DNA from: a bacterium
GTDB lineage: Bacteria > Myxococcota_A > Polyangia > Nannocystales > Nannocystaceae
Direction: 5' to 3'
Length of the DNA stretch: 64,000 bases
NCBI GenBank assembly: GCA_024742475.1
Contig: JANSYI010000033.1
Coordinates: 1 to 64,000, forward strand
Below the pieces are notes generated by a model. It saw only the letters and a program-made list of their open reading frames with translations, was not told the DNA's origin and did not search any database. The position numbers and the translations under genes were made by a program. Below, in pieces: positions 1 to 8,659 of this stretch; within the stretch, counting starts at the first letter, position 1; every line of letters begins with the position of its first letter.

Positions 1-1
1 A

Positions 2-349
2 GACGAATGGAGTGCATCGGGCATGCTCGACTGCGCGTCCGAAGACACCGTGGGCCCTGACGCCGGCGGTGCCGTCTGGACCATCCGCAGCTTCGATGTC
101 GCCGAACGCGGCAGGTACACCCTCACCGCGGTCACGGAGGGTTTCGCAGTGCTCGGCGGCTGCGACACATCCTGGTGCGGCTCCCCCTTCGTCGGATTCT
201 TGACGCCTCCGGGATACCTACTCTTGGTATCGACCATCCCGACCAGCGTCGAGATGGAGCCCGGTCGCTATTGGATCCGCGTCCAACAAGAGCTCGAGCA
301 GGACCCCGCCCCCTTCAGCCTCGAAGTCGTTCGCGAGCGAGCTGAGTAG
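2..349 (+). CDS. C-terminal part of a putative exported protein (5' end outside window)
   Basis: The frame is open from the left edge to a TAG at 347-349, so this is the 3' end of a longer gene. The visible 115 residues include cysteines in LDCASED and GGCDTSWCGS, acidic patches and alternating hydrophobic residues, a style that fits a beta-rich extracytoplasmic domain such as those on myxobacterial lipoproteins. No catalytic motif is recognisable. Its main value is contextual: it is not a BREX gene, and it lies only 175 bases upstream of pglZ. This indicates that the BREX-like operon starts at pglZ rather than continuing leftward. The exported-protein reading is inference from composition. 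Confidence 0.5.
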   Translation, partial: DEWSASGMLDCASEDTVGPDAGGAVWTIRSFDVAERGRYTLTAVTEGFAVLGGCDTSWCGSPFVGFLTPPGYLLLVSTIPTSVEMEPGRYWIRVQQELEQDPAPFSLEVVRERAE

Positions 350-523
350 TCGGTCGCTCGCGGCTCGACGGTCCGACACACCGCTGCGGTAGCCTGCCTC
401 ACCGCTGGCACGGCCCAAAATCCTGGTAGATTCGACGCTCATGCCCCTCGTTGTCGCTCTCAGGGCGCTTCGGCGCCTTCACACGCCCCGGGACGGGCTC
501 CAACTCACCGGAAAGCCCGAAGC

Positions 524-3382
524 ATGAGCCAGCCGATCGGCCCCGACCAGCTGCGCGAGCGTATCGACAAGCTCTTCGCCCGCGAGCGCGCCAAGGACCG
601 GCCCATTCCACGGCGCCTCGCGGCCCTCCAGGGGGCGACCGATCGCCAGCGCGTCACCACCTCGGCCGTCGGCGACGTCGAGGTCATCCCCGTACGGAGC
701 GAGCTCGAGCTGCGGCGGTATCTCCCGCCACTGAGCGACACCGCCCACACCGCCTTCGTCCTCGCCTGGCCCGCCCGCGAGCTGCCCGTCGACATCGCCG
801 GCCGCTTCGTTCACCACGGCCGCGTCGACAGGTTCGACAAAGCCGACCAGCTACGCCACCTCTTCGGCCGGGCCCGCAGCTACATCGACGTCGACCCCGA
901 CCTCACCCGCAGCAAGCTCGGCCGCTACCTCGCCGAGCACTACGCTCGCGGCCACTTCGAGTCCACCGCCGGGAAGATCACCCTGGACGCCGCGTGGGCC
1001 GCATGGCTGAAGACCGACTGGGGCCTCGACGCCGGCGCCAGCCTCGGGCTGGACACCCTCATGGCCTGGGTCGCCACCAACACCCGCGGCCCCAGAATGC
1101 TCGAGATGCTCGAGTCCGAGCCCGCCGCGGGTGTCCGCGACGAGCTCGAGGCCTTCCTGCGACGCCGGGTGGGCGATGCCGGCCCCGGGATTCTCCAGTG
1201 TTGGCTGCGAGGTCATGGACGCCTGCTGATGGTGTTCGCCGCACTGTTCGAGGTGCTCACCCTCGATCCAGAAGGCGCACCCCAGGGATCGATCCGGAGC
1301 GTGGCTGCAGTCAAGCTGGAGATCGAGGACGCGACGCTCGATGCCCTCATCGATCCCGTCGGAAAAGGCGCGGGCGCGGCGTTTCGCGTGCTGCGGGAGC
1401 GGCTGGATGCGCAGTCCGTCGATGCCTTGCTGTCCGAGGCCCAGAGTCTGGTGCATACCAGCGAACATCCCGGCCTTACCGCCAGCCGGCGCCTGCCCGT
1501 CGCGTGGACCCTGCACCTCGAACGCATCGGCCAGGCCCTGCGCTCAGGTGCCAACGCCCCATCGAAGGCGACCCTCGGGGTGGTTGCTGAGGCCCTCAAG
1601 GCCCTCGAGACCCACGAGGCCTTCACCCACAACGAGCACAAGCGGCTGCTCGAGCGCGCCACCATGGCTGCCCGGCTGCTCGCCTGGCTCGTCGCACGGC
1701 CCGACCAGCGGCGTGAGGCCGGGGCCCAAAGCTACGCCGAAGCGCAGCGGCTCGCGCTTTGGTACGCGCAAGAGGGCGGCTACGTAGACTGGGCCCGAAG
1801 GCGAGCCCGCTGCGGCGACGGTTCCACCCTGCTCGAGGGGATCCAAGCCGTCGTCGAAGCCGCCGATGCGGTGCGCGTCCAGATGGACCGCAGCTTCGCC
1901 AAGGCCTACGTGGACTGGTTGCGCGCGGGCCGGCCCACCAACCCCCTCCTCCCGATCGACGCCGCCGTCTCTACTTTTGGTGCGCCCTACCTGGCCGCTG
2001 CCGAAGATCGGCGCATGCTGGTCCTGCTGATGGACGGCATGGGGTGGGCCCAGGCCGTCGAGTTGCTGCAGCTGCTCGAGACGGACAACGCGCCGTGGCG
2101 GCCCATTGCCTGGAACACCACCGCTTTCTCGCCCGGCAAGGACTTCTTCACCCCCGTGTTGGCCCAGCTTCCCTCGGAGACCAAGGTCAGCCGCTCCGCA
2201 TTCTTCGCCGGTAAACCGACCGCCTCCGGGGTCAACCGCATGAAGCTGGATGACGCAAAGCTCTGGGCCGACCACAAGGCCCTCGCGCCGTTCTACTCGG
2301 GCACCAAAGCGCCCAAGCTCCGCGTGAAGTCCAACGGCTTCGAGACCAACGGCTCGGTCAGCAAGCCCACCCGCACCCTGATCCAAGACCGCGACGAGCC
2401 AGTCGTCGCCGTGGTCGTCAACGCGATCGATGACCAGCTCGCCTCGAGCCCCCAAGAAGAGCGGACCTGGAAGGTCGACGACATCGTGGCCCTGCGCGAG
2501 CTACTCGATGCCGCCCTCGTTGCGGGCCGGACTGTGCTCATCGGATCCGACCACGGCCATGTCTCCGGCCAGCGCCTGCAGTACACGAGCAACGACTCCA
2601 AGGGCGAGAGTGGATCGCGCTGGCGCACCTGGAACGATGGCGACACCGTGCGTGAGTACGAGGTCGCGGTCGAGTCGTCCTGCGCCTGGGCCCCGAAGGG
2701 CAGTGACGTGCGGGGCGTGATCGTCCTCGCCGACGATCAACATAGCTACAGCTCGAAGCGCTGCTACGGGGAACACGGCGGCGCCACCTTGGCCGAGGTG
2801 GTCACGCCAACGTTCGTGCTCGGGCACGAGGGGCTCAAGCAGCCCAAGCCCGGCAGCGCCCCCGACCCCGCGCTCGAGTCTCGTGGGGCTCGCCCGCCGG
2901 CGTGGTGGCATCTCGAGGTCGAGACCCCCCCGGCCACCCTCGCGCCGGCGGCTCGCCGCAAGAAATCCAAGGACGCGGTCAAGGAGGAGCTCGGCCAGAC
3001 GCTGCTGGTCGAAACGGCGGCGATGAAGCCTCCCCAGCCCGACACAGCTTCAAGCGCAGCGGACGGCCCATTCATCTCCGAGACCACCCGCAAGCTCGTA
3101 GCCAAAATCTCCAAGACCGAGCTGTTCAAGGCCCGCGCACCGGATCCCAAGACGTCCGAGCAGACAGTGGCGGCCCTCGAGTTGCTGATCGAACGCGGCA
3201 ACAGCGTGTCATCGCCTGCGTTCGCACGACACCTCGGCACCCGGGCGTTCCAAGTGGGTGGCTTGGTCAGCAATGTCTCCGCCGTTGTCAACATCGACGG
3301 CTACGACGTCATCGCACTTGATCCGGTCGCCAAGGTCGTAGAGCTGAACCTTGCCCTGCTCAAACAGGGCTTCGGCGTATAG
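524..3382 (+). CDS. pglZ: BREX-type PglZ alkaline-phosphatase-superfamily protein
   Basis: This 952-residue protein is a PglZ-family member of the large form typical of BREX type 2. The alkaline-phosphatase-like core is visible as LVLLMDGMGW around residues 500-506, carrying the metal-binding Asp, and GSDHGHVSG around residue 673, carrying the downstream metal-binding Asp/His. The N-terminal half is helical and of unknown function. A Pro/Ala/Lys-rich linker (about 780-860) precedes a C-terminal domain. In BREX systems PglZ is essential for phage exclusion, but its substrate is unsettled. The ATG is preceded by a weak GGAAAG. It is the first gene of a compact operon, with 15 bases to brxD. Family call is firm; assignment to a BREX subtype is inference. 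Confidence 0.92.
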   Translation: MSQPIGPDQLRERIDKLFARERAKDRPIPRRLAALQGATDRQRVTTSAVGDVEVIPVRSELELRRYLPPLSDTAHTAFVLAWPARELPVDIAGRFVHHGRVDRFDKADQLRHLFGRARSYIDVDPDLTRSKLGRYLAEHYARGHFESTAGKITLDAAWAAWLKTDWGLDAGASLGLDTLMAWVATNTRGPRMLEMLESEPAAGVRDELEAFLRRRVGDAGPGILQCWLRGHGRLLMVFAALFEVLTLDPEGAPQGSIRSVAAVKLEIEDATLDALIDPVGKGAGAAFRVLRERLDAQSVDALLSEAQSLVHTSEHPGLTASRRLPVAWTLHLERIGQALRSGANAPSKATLGVVAEALKALETHEAFTHNEHKRLLERATMAARLLAWLVARPDQRREAGAQSYAEAQRLALWYAQEGGYVDWARRRARCGDGSTLLEGIQAVVEAADAVRVQMDRSFAKAYVDWLRAGRPTNPLLPIDAAVSTFGAPYLAAAEDRRMLVLLMDGMGWAQAVELLQLLETDNAPWRPIAWNTTAFSPGKDFFTPVLAQLPSETKVSRSAFFAGKPTASGVNRMKLDDAKLWADHKALAPFYSGTKAPKLRVKSNGFETNGSVSKPTRTLIQDRDEPVVAVVVNAIDDQLASSPQEERTWKVDDIVALRELLDAALVAGRTVLIGSDHGHVSGQRLQYTSNDSKGESGSRWRTWNDGDTVREYEVAVESSCAWAPKGSDVRGVIVLADDQHSYSSKRCYGEHGGATLAEVVTPTFVLGHEGLKQPKPGSAPDPALESRGARPPAWWHLEVETPPATLAPAARRKKSKDAVKEELGQTLLVETAAMKPPQPDTASSAADGPFISETTRKLVAKISKTELFKARAPDPKTSEQTVAALELLIERGNSVSSPAFARHLGTRAFQVGGLVSNVSAVVNIDGYDVIALDPVAKVVELNLALLKQGFGV

Positions 3383-3397
3383 GATCGTGCGCAGCGC

Positions 3398-4726
3398 ATG
3401 AACGACATCAGCCTGATCAAGCGCAAGGAAATCATCGATGCGCTGCGGCGCGGCACCGTGCCCAAGCGGGGTCTGGAGGTGTTCGCGGTCGGGCTCGAGG
3501 GATTCGAGGAGGCCATCGACAGCGAGCTCGAGAGCGCCGCCGCCGGAAACGGCGTCTTCAAGGCGGTGCGCGGTGAGTACGGCACCGGAAAGACCTTCTT
3601 CTCTCGCTGGCTCGAGCATCGGGCTCGCCAAAAGGGATTCGCGACCGCCCTCGTCCAAGTGAGCGAGACCGACACACCTCTGCACCGCATGGAGACGGTG
3701 TACCGGCGGGCGCTCGAGTCGCTGCAGACGCAGGAGTGGACCCAGGCCGCATTCCGCCGGCTCATCGACAAGTGGTTCTTCGAGCTGGAGGAAGAGGCGC
3801 TCGGGGCCCTGGGCGAGGAGGTCGACGACGCCGAGCAGATCGCCGGCGCTGTGGGTGACCTGCTCGAGAAGCGGCTCGCGGCCGTCAGCGCCACTCAGCC
3901 CCAGTTCGCCGCTGCCCTGCGCGCGGCCCACACCGCACGACTGCGGAACGAACACGGCGTCTCCGAGGGGCTGCTCGCATGGATCATGGGTCAGCCCAAC
4001 GTCGGCGCCGGCGTCAAGCGAGCTGCCAACCTCAAAGGCGACCTCGACCATCGCGGCGCCTCGGGCTTCTTCCGCGGCCTGCTCGCAGTGCTCCGCCAGC
4101 TCGGGCGCGCCGGCCTGGTCCTCGTGATCGACGAGGTCGAAACCATTCAGAGGGTGCGCGCGGACAGCCGGGAGAAAAGCCTCAACGCGATCCGCCAGCT
4201 CATCGATGAACTCGACGGTGGCTCCTACCCCGGGATGTACGTGCTGATGACGGGCACGCCCCAGTTCTACGACGGCCCACAGGGAGTTCGCCGACTGGCC
4301 GCGCTCGAGCAGCGGCTTCGCGTTCGCTTCGATCCCAAGACGACCGAGTACGACAATCCTCGAGCGATCCAGATCCGCCTCACGCCCTTCGACCGAGAGC
4401 GTCTGATCGAGGTTGGAAAGAGGATCCGCGACATCTTCCCGGCGGAAGACGAGGAGGACCTTCGTTCGCGGGTGGGCGATGACGTGCTGCGCATGCTGGC
4501 CGATGGAATCGGTGGCCAGCTCGGCGGCAAGGTGGGCGTGCCGCCGCGCGTGTACCTCCGCGAGCTCGTGGAGGTCCTCGACAAGGTCGACATACACGCG
4601 ACGTACGACCCGAAAGAGCACTGCGTCCCCGTGATTAGCGCTGCCGACCTCACGCCCGAGGAGCGCGCGGCTGCAGGCATGGAGCGCGACGTCGACGACA
4701 TCGAGCTCGACCTCGGGGGCGAGTAG
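3398..4726 (+). CDS. brxD: BREX ATP-binding protein BrxD (DUF2791-type P-loop ATPase)
   Basis: The 442-residue product has the BrxD layout. Walker A GEYGTGKTFF lies near residue 58 and Walker B LVLVIDEVE near residue 240, followed by a sensor-like MTGTPQFYDG segment and a helical C-terminal part. The opening RKEIIDALRRGTVP and the following GLEVFAVG are typical of this ATPase family. In BREX types 2 and 6 brxD sits between pglZ and brxHI, exactly as here. Its TAG stop shares one base with the GTG start of the next gene, so the two are probably translationally coupled. Biochemical role in defence is not established; coupling of ATP hydrolysis to complex remodelling is inference. Confidence 0.9.
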   Translation: MNDISLIKRKEIIDALRRGTVPKRGLEVFAVGLEGFEEAIDSELESAAAGNGVFKAVRGEYGTGKTFFSRWLEHRARQKGFATALVQVSETDTPLHRMETVYRRALESLQTQEWTQAAFRRLIDKWFFELEEEALGALGEEVDDAEQIAGAVGDLLEKRLAAVSATQPQFAAALRAAHTARLRNEHGVSEGLLAWIMGQPNVGAGVKRAANLKGDLDHRGASGFFRGLLAVLRQLGRAGLVLVIDEVETIQRVRADSREKSLNAIRQLIDELDGGSYPGMYVLMTGTPQFYDGPQGVRRLAALEQRLRVRFDPKTTEYDNPRAIQIRLTPFDRERLIEVGKRIRDIFPAEDEEDLRSRVGDDVLRMLADGIGGQLGGKVGVPPRVYLRELVEVLDKVDIHATYDPKEHCVPVISAADLTPEERAAAGMERDVDDIELDLGGE

Positions 4727-6834
4727 TGGACGCCTTCGATCAGCTCGCCCCGGCGCTGCAGTATCAGATCGTCAACACCCTGGGTTTCACGTCACTGCGG
4801 CCCGTCCAGCACCTGACGATCGACGCGGTGCTGAAGGGCAAGAACTGCGTCGTCCTGGCCCCGACCGCGGGCGGTAAGACCGAGGCGTCGTTCTTTCCCG
4901 TGCTCTCGCGGATGGAGTCCGAGTCGTGGAGTCCGGTGTCGGTGCTCTACCTGTCCCCGATCAAGGCGCTGCTCAACAACCAGTACGCACGGGTCGAGAA
5001 GTACGCGGGGCTACTGTCGCGCCGGGCGTTCAAGTGGCACGGCGACGTGGGGCCCTCGCAGCGCAAGGCGTTCATGCGAGATCCTGCCGACATCCTGCTG
5101 ACCACACCCGAGTCGCTCGAGGCGATGATGATGAGCGCGAAGGTGCCCGCTCGCGACCTGTTCAGCGGCCTGCAGACCGTCATCATCGACGAAGTGCACG
5201 CGTTTGCTGACGACGACCGTGGGGCGCACCTGTCCGCGGTGATGGAGCGGCTGTCGCGGTTTGCGGGGCGAGACATCCAGCGGATCGGGCTTTCGGCGAC
5301 CGTCGGCAACCCCGATGCGATCCTGGCGTGGATCGGGGGGCGGTCGTCGCGGCAAGGCGCTGTGATCTCCCCACCCAAGCCCAAGGTGGACCCGAAGATC
5401 AGGATCGACTTCGTCGGCACGCCCGCGAATGCGGCGATCGTGATCAAGCGCCTGCACCCCGGCAAGAAGCGCCTGGTGTTCGTCGACAGCCGCCGCGGGG
5501 TGGAAGAGCTGGGCAAGTTCCTGCTGCAATCCGGAGTCACCACCTACGTCACCCACGGGTCTCTTTCGGCCTCGCAGCGCAAGGACACCGAACGCATGTT
5601 CGAAGAGGGCTCGGACTGCGTCATCGCGGCCACCAGCGCGCTGGAGCTGGGCATCGATGTCGGCGACCTCGACCACGTGCTGCAGATCGACAGCCCACCC
5701 AGCGTCGCCAGCTTCCTGCAGCGCATGGGCAGAACCGGCCGGCGCGCGGGCACGGTGCCCAACTGCGTGTTCCTGACGACCAAGGACATGCTCACGCTGC
5801 AGGCCGCGGCCATCGTGAAGCTGACTCGGGACGGCTTCGTCGAGCCGGTCAACACCCGGACCTGCGCGTATCACATCCTCGCGCACCAGTTGATGGCGCT
5901 GGCGATCGCGCGCTCGGGTGTCGAGCGTGACGAGTGGTGGGCGTGGATCGAAGGCGCGGCGGCGTTCCGGGATGTTTCGGCGGACGAGCGCGCGCAGCTG
6001 CTTCAGCACATGCTGGAGACCGAGATCCTCGCGGACCACGGCGGCAAGCTCTGGCTTGGAGAACGCGGCGAGAAGCTCTACGGCAAGCGCAACTTCGCCG
6101 AGCTCTATGCGGTGTTCTCTACGCCGCGCTTGGTGACGGTACGTCACGACAACAACGAGATCGGTACCGTCGACGCGCAGTTCCTGTCAGGGCTGGACGC
6201 TGAAGACGGGCGTGGGACCTTCACGCTGGGTGGACGGCCCTGGGAGATCCAGCATGTGGACTGGAAGAAGGCCGTCTGCATCGTGAAGCCGGCCGAGTAC
6301 GCGAAGGGGACGCGGTGGTCTGGGGTTCCGCAGTATCTGAGCTACGACTTGTGCCAGGCGATGCGGGAGCTGCTGGTGTCCGACGAGATGGACCCCACGT
6401 GGTCCAAGCGGGTGCAGGAGCTGATGATCACGATGCGGGCCGAGTACATGTTCCTGCGGGACGAGGTCGCGCCGATGATCAGCGAGGCCGGGGAGATCAC
6501 GTGGTGGACCTGGGCTGGGGGGCGGGCAAACTTGATGCTCGCCCAGCTGATCGAGAAGGACCTTGGGGGGAAGGTGGTGTCGCGGAACCAGTCGATCACG
6601 TGCAAGGACGACGCGGGGAAGAGCCTCGTTGCGCTGAAGGCGTGGGTTCGCGAGGCCGTGACGGCCGGCCGGCCGACGGTGGAGGAAGCGCAGGCGTTGG
6701 CTTCGAGCGCGGTGAAGTACCAGGTGTCGAAGTTTCAGCCGTGTCTGCCGGAGGCGCTGGAGACGAAGTTGTTGTTGGGGTCGTTGGATCTGGCGGCGAC
6801 TCGACGGGCGTTGGTGGCTGGAGCCCGGATGTGA
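4726..6834 (+). CDS. brxHI: BREX Lhr-like DEAD/DEAH-box helicase BrxHI
   Basis: This is a 702-residue superfamily 2 helicase. It shows Walker A APTAGGKTEASFF near residue 45, DEVH box IIDEVHAFADDD near residue 150, motif III LSATVGNP, and motif VI QRMGRTGRRAG around residue 330, followed by a long C-terminal extension of Lhr-like type. It starts at GTG 4726, overlapping the brxD stop by one base. BrxHI is the helicase of BREX types 2 and 6 and presumably translocates on DNA. The operon ends here: the next + gene begins 118 bases later with its own ribosome-binding site and a different base composition. The last roughly 100 codons use more G-ending codons than the rest. Confidence 0.9.
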   Translation: MDAFDQLAPALQYQIVNTLGFTSLRPVQHLTIDAVLKGKNCVVLAPTAGGKTEASFFPVLSRMESESWSPVSVLYLSPIKALLNNQYARVEKYAGLLSRRAFKWHGDVGPSQRKAFMRDPADILLTTPESLEAMMMSAKVPARDLFSGLQTVIIDEVHAFADDDRGAHLSAVMERLSRFAGRDIQRIGLSATVGNPDAILAWIGGRSSRQGAVISPPKPKVDPKIRIDFVGTPANAAIVIKRLHPGKKRLVFVDSRRGVEELGKFLLQSGVTTYVTHGSLSASQRKDTERMFEEGSDCVIAATSALELGIDVGDLDHVLQIDSPPSVASFLQRMGRTGRRAGTVPNCVFLTTKDMLTLQAAAIVKLTRDGFVEPVNTRTCAYHILAHQLMALAIARSGVERDEWWAWIEGAAAFRDVSADERAQLLQHMLETEILADHGGKLWLGERGEKLYGKRNFAELYAVFSTPRLVTVRHDNNEIGTVDAQFLSGLDAEDGRGTFTLGGRPWEIQHVDWKKAVCIVKPAEYAKGTRWSGVPQYLSYDLCQAMRELLVSDEMDPTWSKRVQELMITMRAEYMFLRDEVAPMISEAGEITWWTWAGGRANLMLAQLIEKDLGGKVVSRNQSITCKDDAGKSLVALKAWVREAVTAGRPTVEEAQALASSAVKYQVSKFQPCLPEALETKLLLGSLDLAATRRALVAGARM

Positions 6835-6951
6835 TCATCGACAGCACTCGTAGTTGCCGTAGAGCTGAGCGGACACATTCGCTCCTCCCATGAGCCAGAC
6901 GAGACACACGCCAACGGCGCAGCTTGCCTACCGCACGACATAGGAGCTAGG

Positions 6952-8460
6952 ATGCGATTCGGGGACGGGCCGTTCTGGTTTGAGAACAAAAAAATGGAAC
7001 GAAGTATCGGCGTAGTTAGCATTCCTGCGAGCTTCGAGACTCTCCGCGACGCTGTCGGAGAAGATCGCATCGGCCAGGTACTACTTGAGTGCCCCGTCGA
7101 CTTGGAAGCAGTAAAGAAAGCGGTTGCCGAGGTTAGTTCGGCAGGACAAGGAAAGCTGCTTTTCCTGAAGGGAACACCAGGCGCGGGGAAGACATCGCTC
7201 GCCGAGTCCATCCCCGTTTTCCTGTCCGATGTTGTTGGAGACATCGTAACACCTCCTGCGGACTACAAGGTTCCGATTACCCAGCTACCCTCTTGGATTT
7301 CGAACAATCTTGAACCCGCGAGGCGCCGAGCGAAGGGGCGGGTGATTCTCGTAAACCTGGATCAACGAGAAATTCCGGTTATTGACGAGGTCGCAACTCA
7401 AGCCGCGATGGGAAACCTGAACGGCCTTCTTCGGAACACCCCGAACGTCCTGCTCGTTTGGCCTGTAAACAACGTGGAGTTCGCAAAGTCCGCTATCGAG
7501 CGGCTGACCACCGCAGGAGGCGAAACCGCCCTTGCAAAAGACGCTATTCATGAACTCGTTGGACTAACAGCACCACGGTACATCGACGCGCTACACCTAC
7601 TACTCGGCGCGACCAGTGTAACCCTCGAAGACGCTGCAATTTCAGCCGCGGAGGTAGACTCGCTAGTTAACCCCAAGGAGACTGTCGGACAGTTCCTCCG
7701 ACACGTACAATCGCTAGTGGTTGAACGATACGACCTTGGGGAGCTTGGACAACGGCTTCCACGTGTCAGCGTGATCGTCTCGTCGAACGATGACACATAC
7801 AATGTATGCCGGCTGCTCCGACGCGGTTCGAAGTTCCTCGTCGACCCAGACAAACTCCTCCAGTTTAGCCGCGCTAATGTCGCAGACGACTGGAAAAAGC
7901 GCGGTGACGAGAACCCCCGCAGAGGACTCCCTTTCATATCTTCCTTGTTCGAGCTCCGACTTCTCAACCTCTCGAGTTCCGCAGTGGTCAATGCTTGCGC
8001 TTAGTCGGGAGACAAACAACTCGAAACCGTCGTCCGTGAAGAATACCCGAACCCGGTTCGAGCCAACGCCAAAAATGCTCTTCGAAACAGCGCTCTCGCG
8101 CGAGCCCTTCGGGGTGAAGATGATGTTGGCATCGCGACCTCGAACCCTTCCGCTCAAATTAGGAGTGCATATACAGGCATCCAAAAACTCACAAACCCGA
8201 AACACAAAGAGATAAACGAGTCGATTATTCGGGTCCTAACTGAGCAACTCGAGATTCCACTGGCCAAACCGCAACCGGAGTTCGAACCCCTCAAAGCCGA
8301 CGGCAAGGGTCTTCGGGTCGACATTTGGTCAGATGACGGCGACCGCCCTCGCGCATTCGAGTTCACCCATCGCAGAGATGGCGACGCAACTCTCGCAGTA
8401 ATCGCATCATATCTATTGTCGAAGATTCAAGACTACGCGCGTGACTACGAACTCATCTAA
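6952..8460 (+). pseudogene. P-loop ATPase with C-terminal nuclease-like domain, split by one in-frame TAG
   Basis: The gene starts at ATG 6952 with AGGAG at 6942-6946. Walker A GTPGAGKTS lies near residue 75, and RVILVNLDQRE is a possible Walker B region. Translation stops at TAG 8002-8004 after 350 codons. The same frame then runs open for 151 more codons to TAA 8458-8460. That continuation reads as real protein, ending in GLRVDIW, RPRAFEFTHR and ASYLLSKIQDYARDYELI. VDIW followed by EFT is reminiscent of a PD-(D/E)XK core with the Lys replaced, but this is weak. One substitution, for example CAG to TAG, would explain the break. The gene is richer in A/T than its neighbours, suggesting recent transfer. 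It could be a pseudogene, a readthrough gene or a sequencing error. Confidence 0.72.
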
Positions 8461-8540
8461 TTCAATGCATGCGAGACCGAGCAGATCGGAAGCTGACGGC
8501 GCCGGCCGAGTCGGCCACAGTAAAGGGTGATAGCATAACA

Positions 8541-8561
8541 GAAAAGTGCCACTTGGGCACT
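8541..8561 (-). terminator. possible Rho-independent terminator for the AddBA-like operon
   Basis: Read on the - strand, a 6-bp stem (AGTGCC...GGCACT, 5-base loop, + coordinates 8545-8561) is followed directly by TTTTC. It lies about 100 bases past the stop of the AddA-like gene. The stem is short, so the call is tentative. A second small palindrome (GGCCGA-G-TCGGCC, 8504-8516) lies further along. The rest of 8461-8659 shows no gene. Confidence 0.35.
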
Positions 8562-8659
8562 GTCTATCGGCCACAAGTGAACCGTCACATCGGGCGCTCG
8601 CTGGCCGGACGAGGGGGGAAGAAGCCGCTCGAAAGCGAATCAACCTGTCGACGCCAGAC

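Noticed and set aside
524..6834. A complete BREX type 2 or type 6 locus
   Set aside because: Only pglZ, brxD and brxHI are present; upstream is an unrelated gene end and downstream lies a different ATPase, so completeness is not supported within the window.
8002..8004. TAG as a recoded sense codon (for example pyrrolysine)
   Set aside because: Several other genes in the window use TAG as a normal stop (brxD, the permease, the trypsin-like protease), and nothing suggests recoding; a mutation is simpler.
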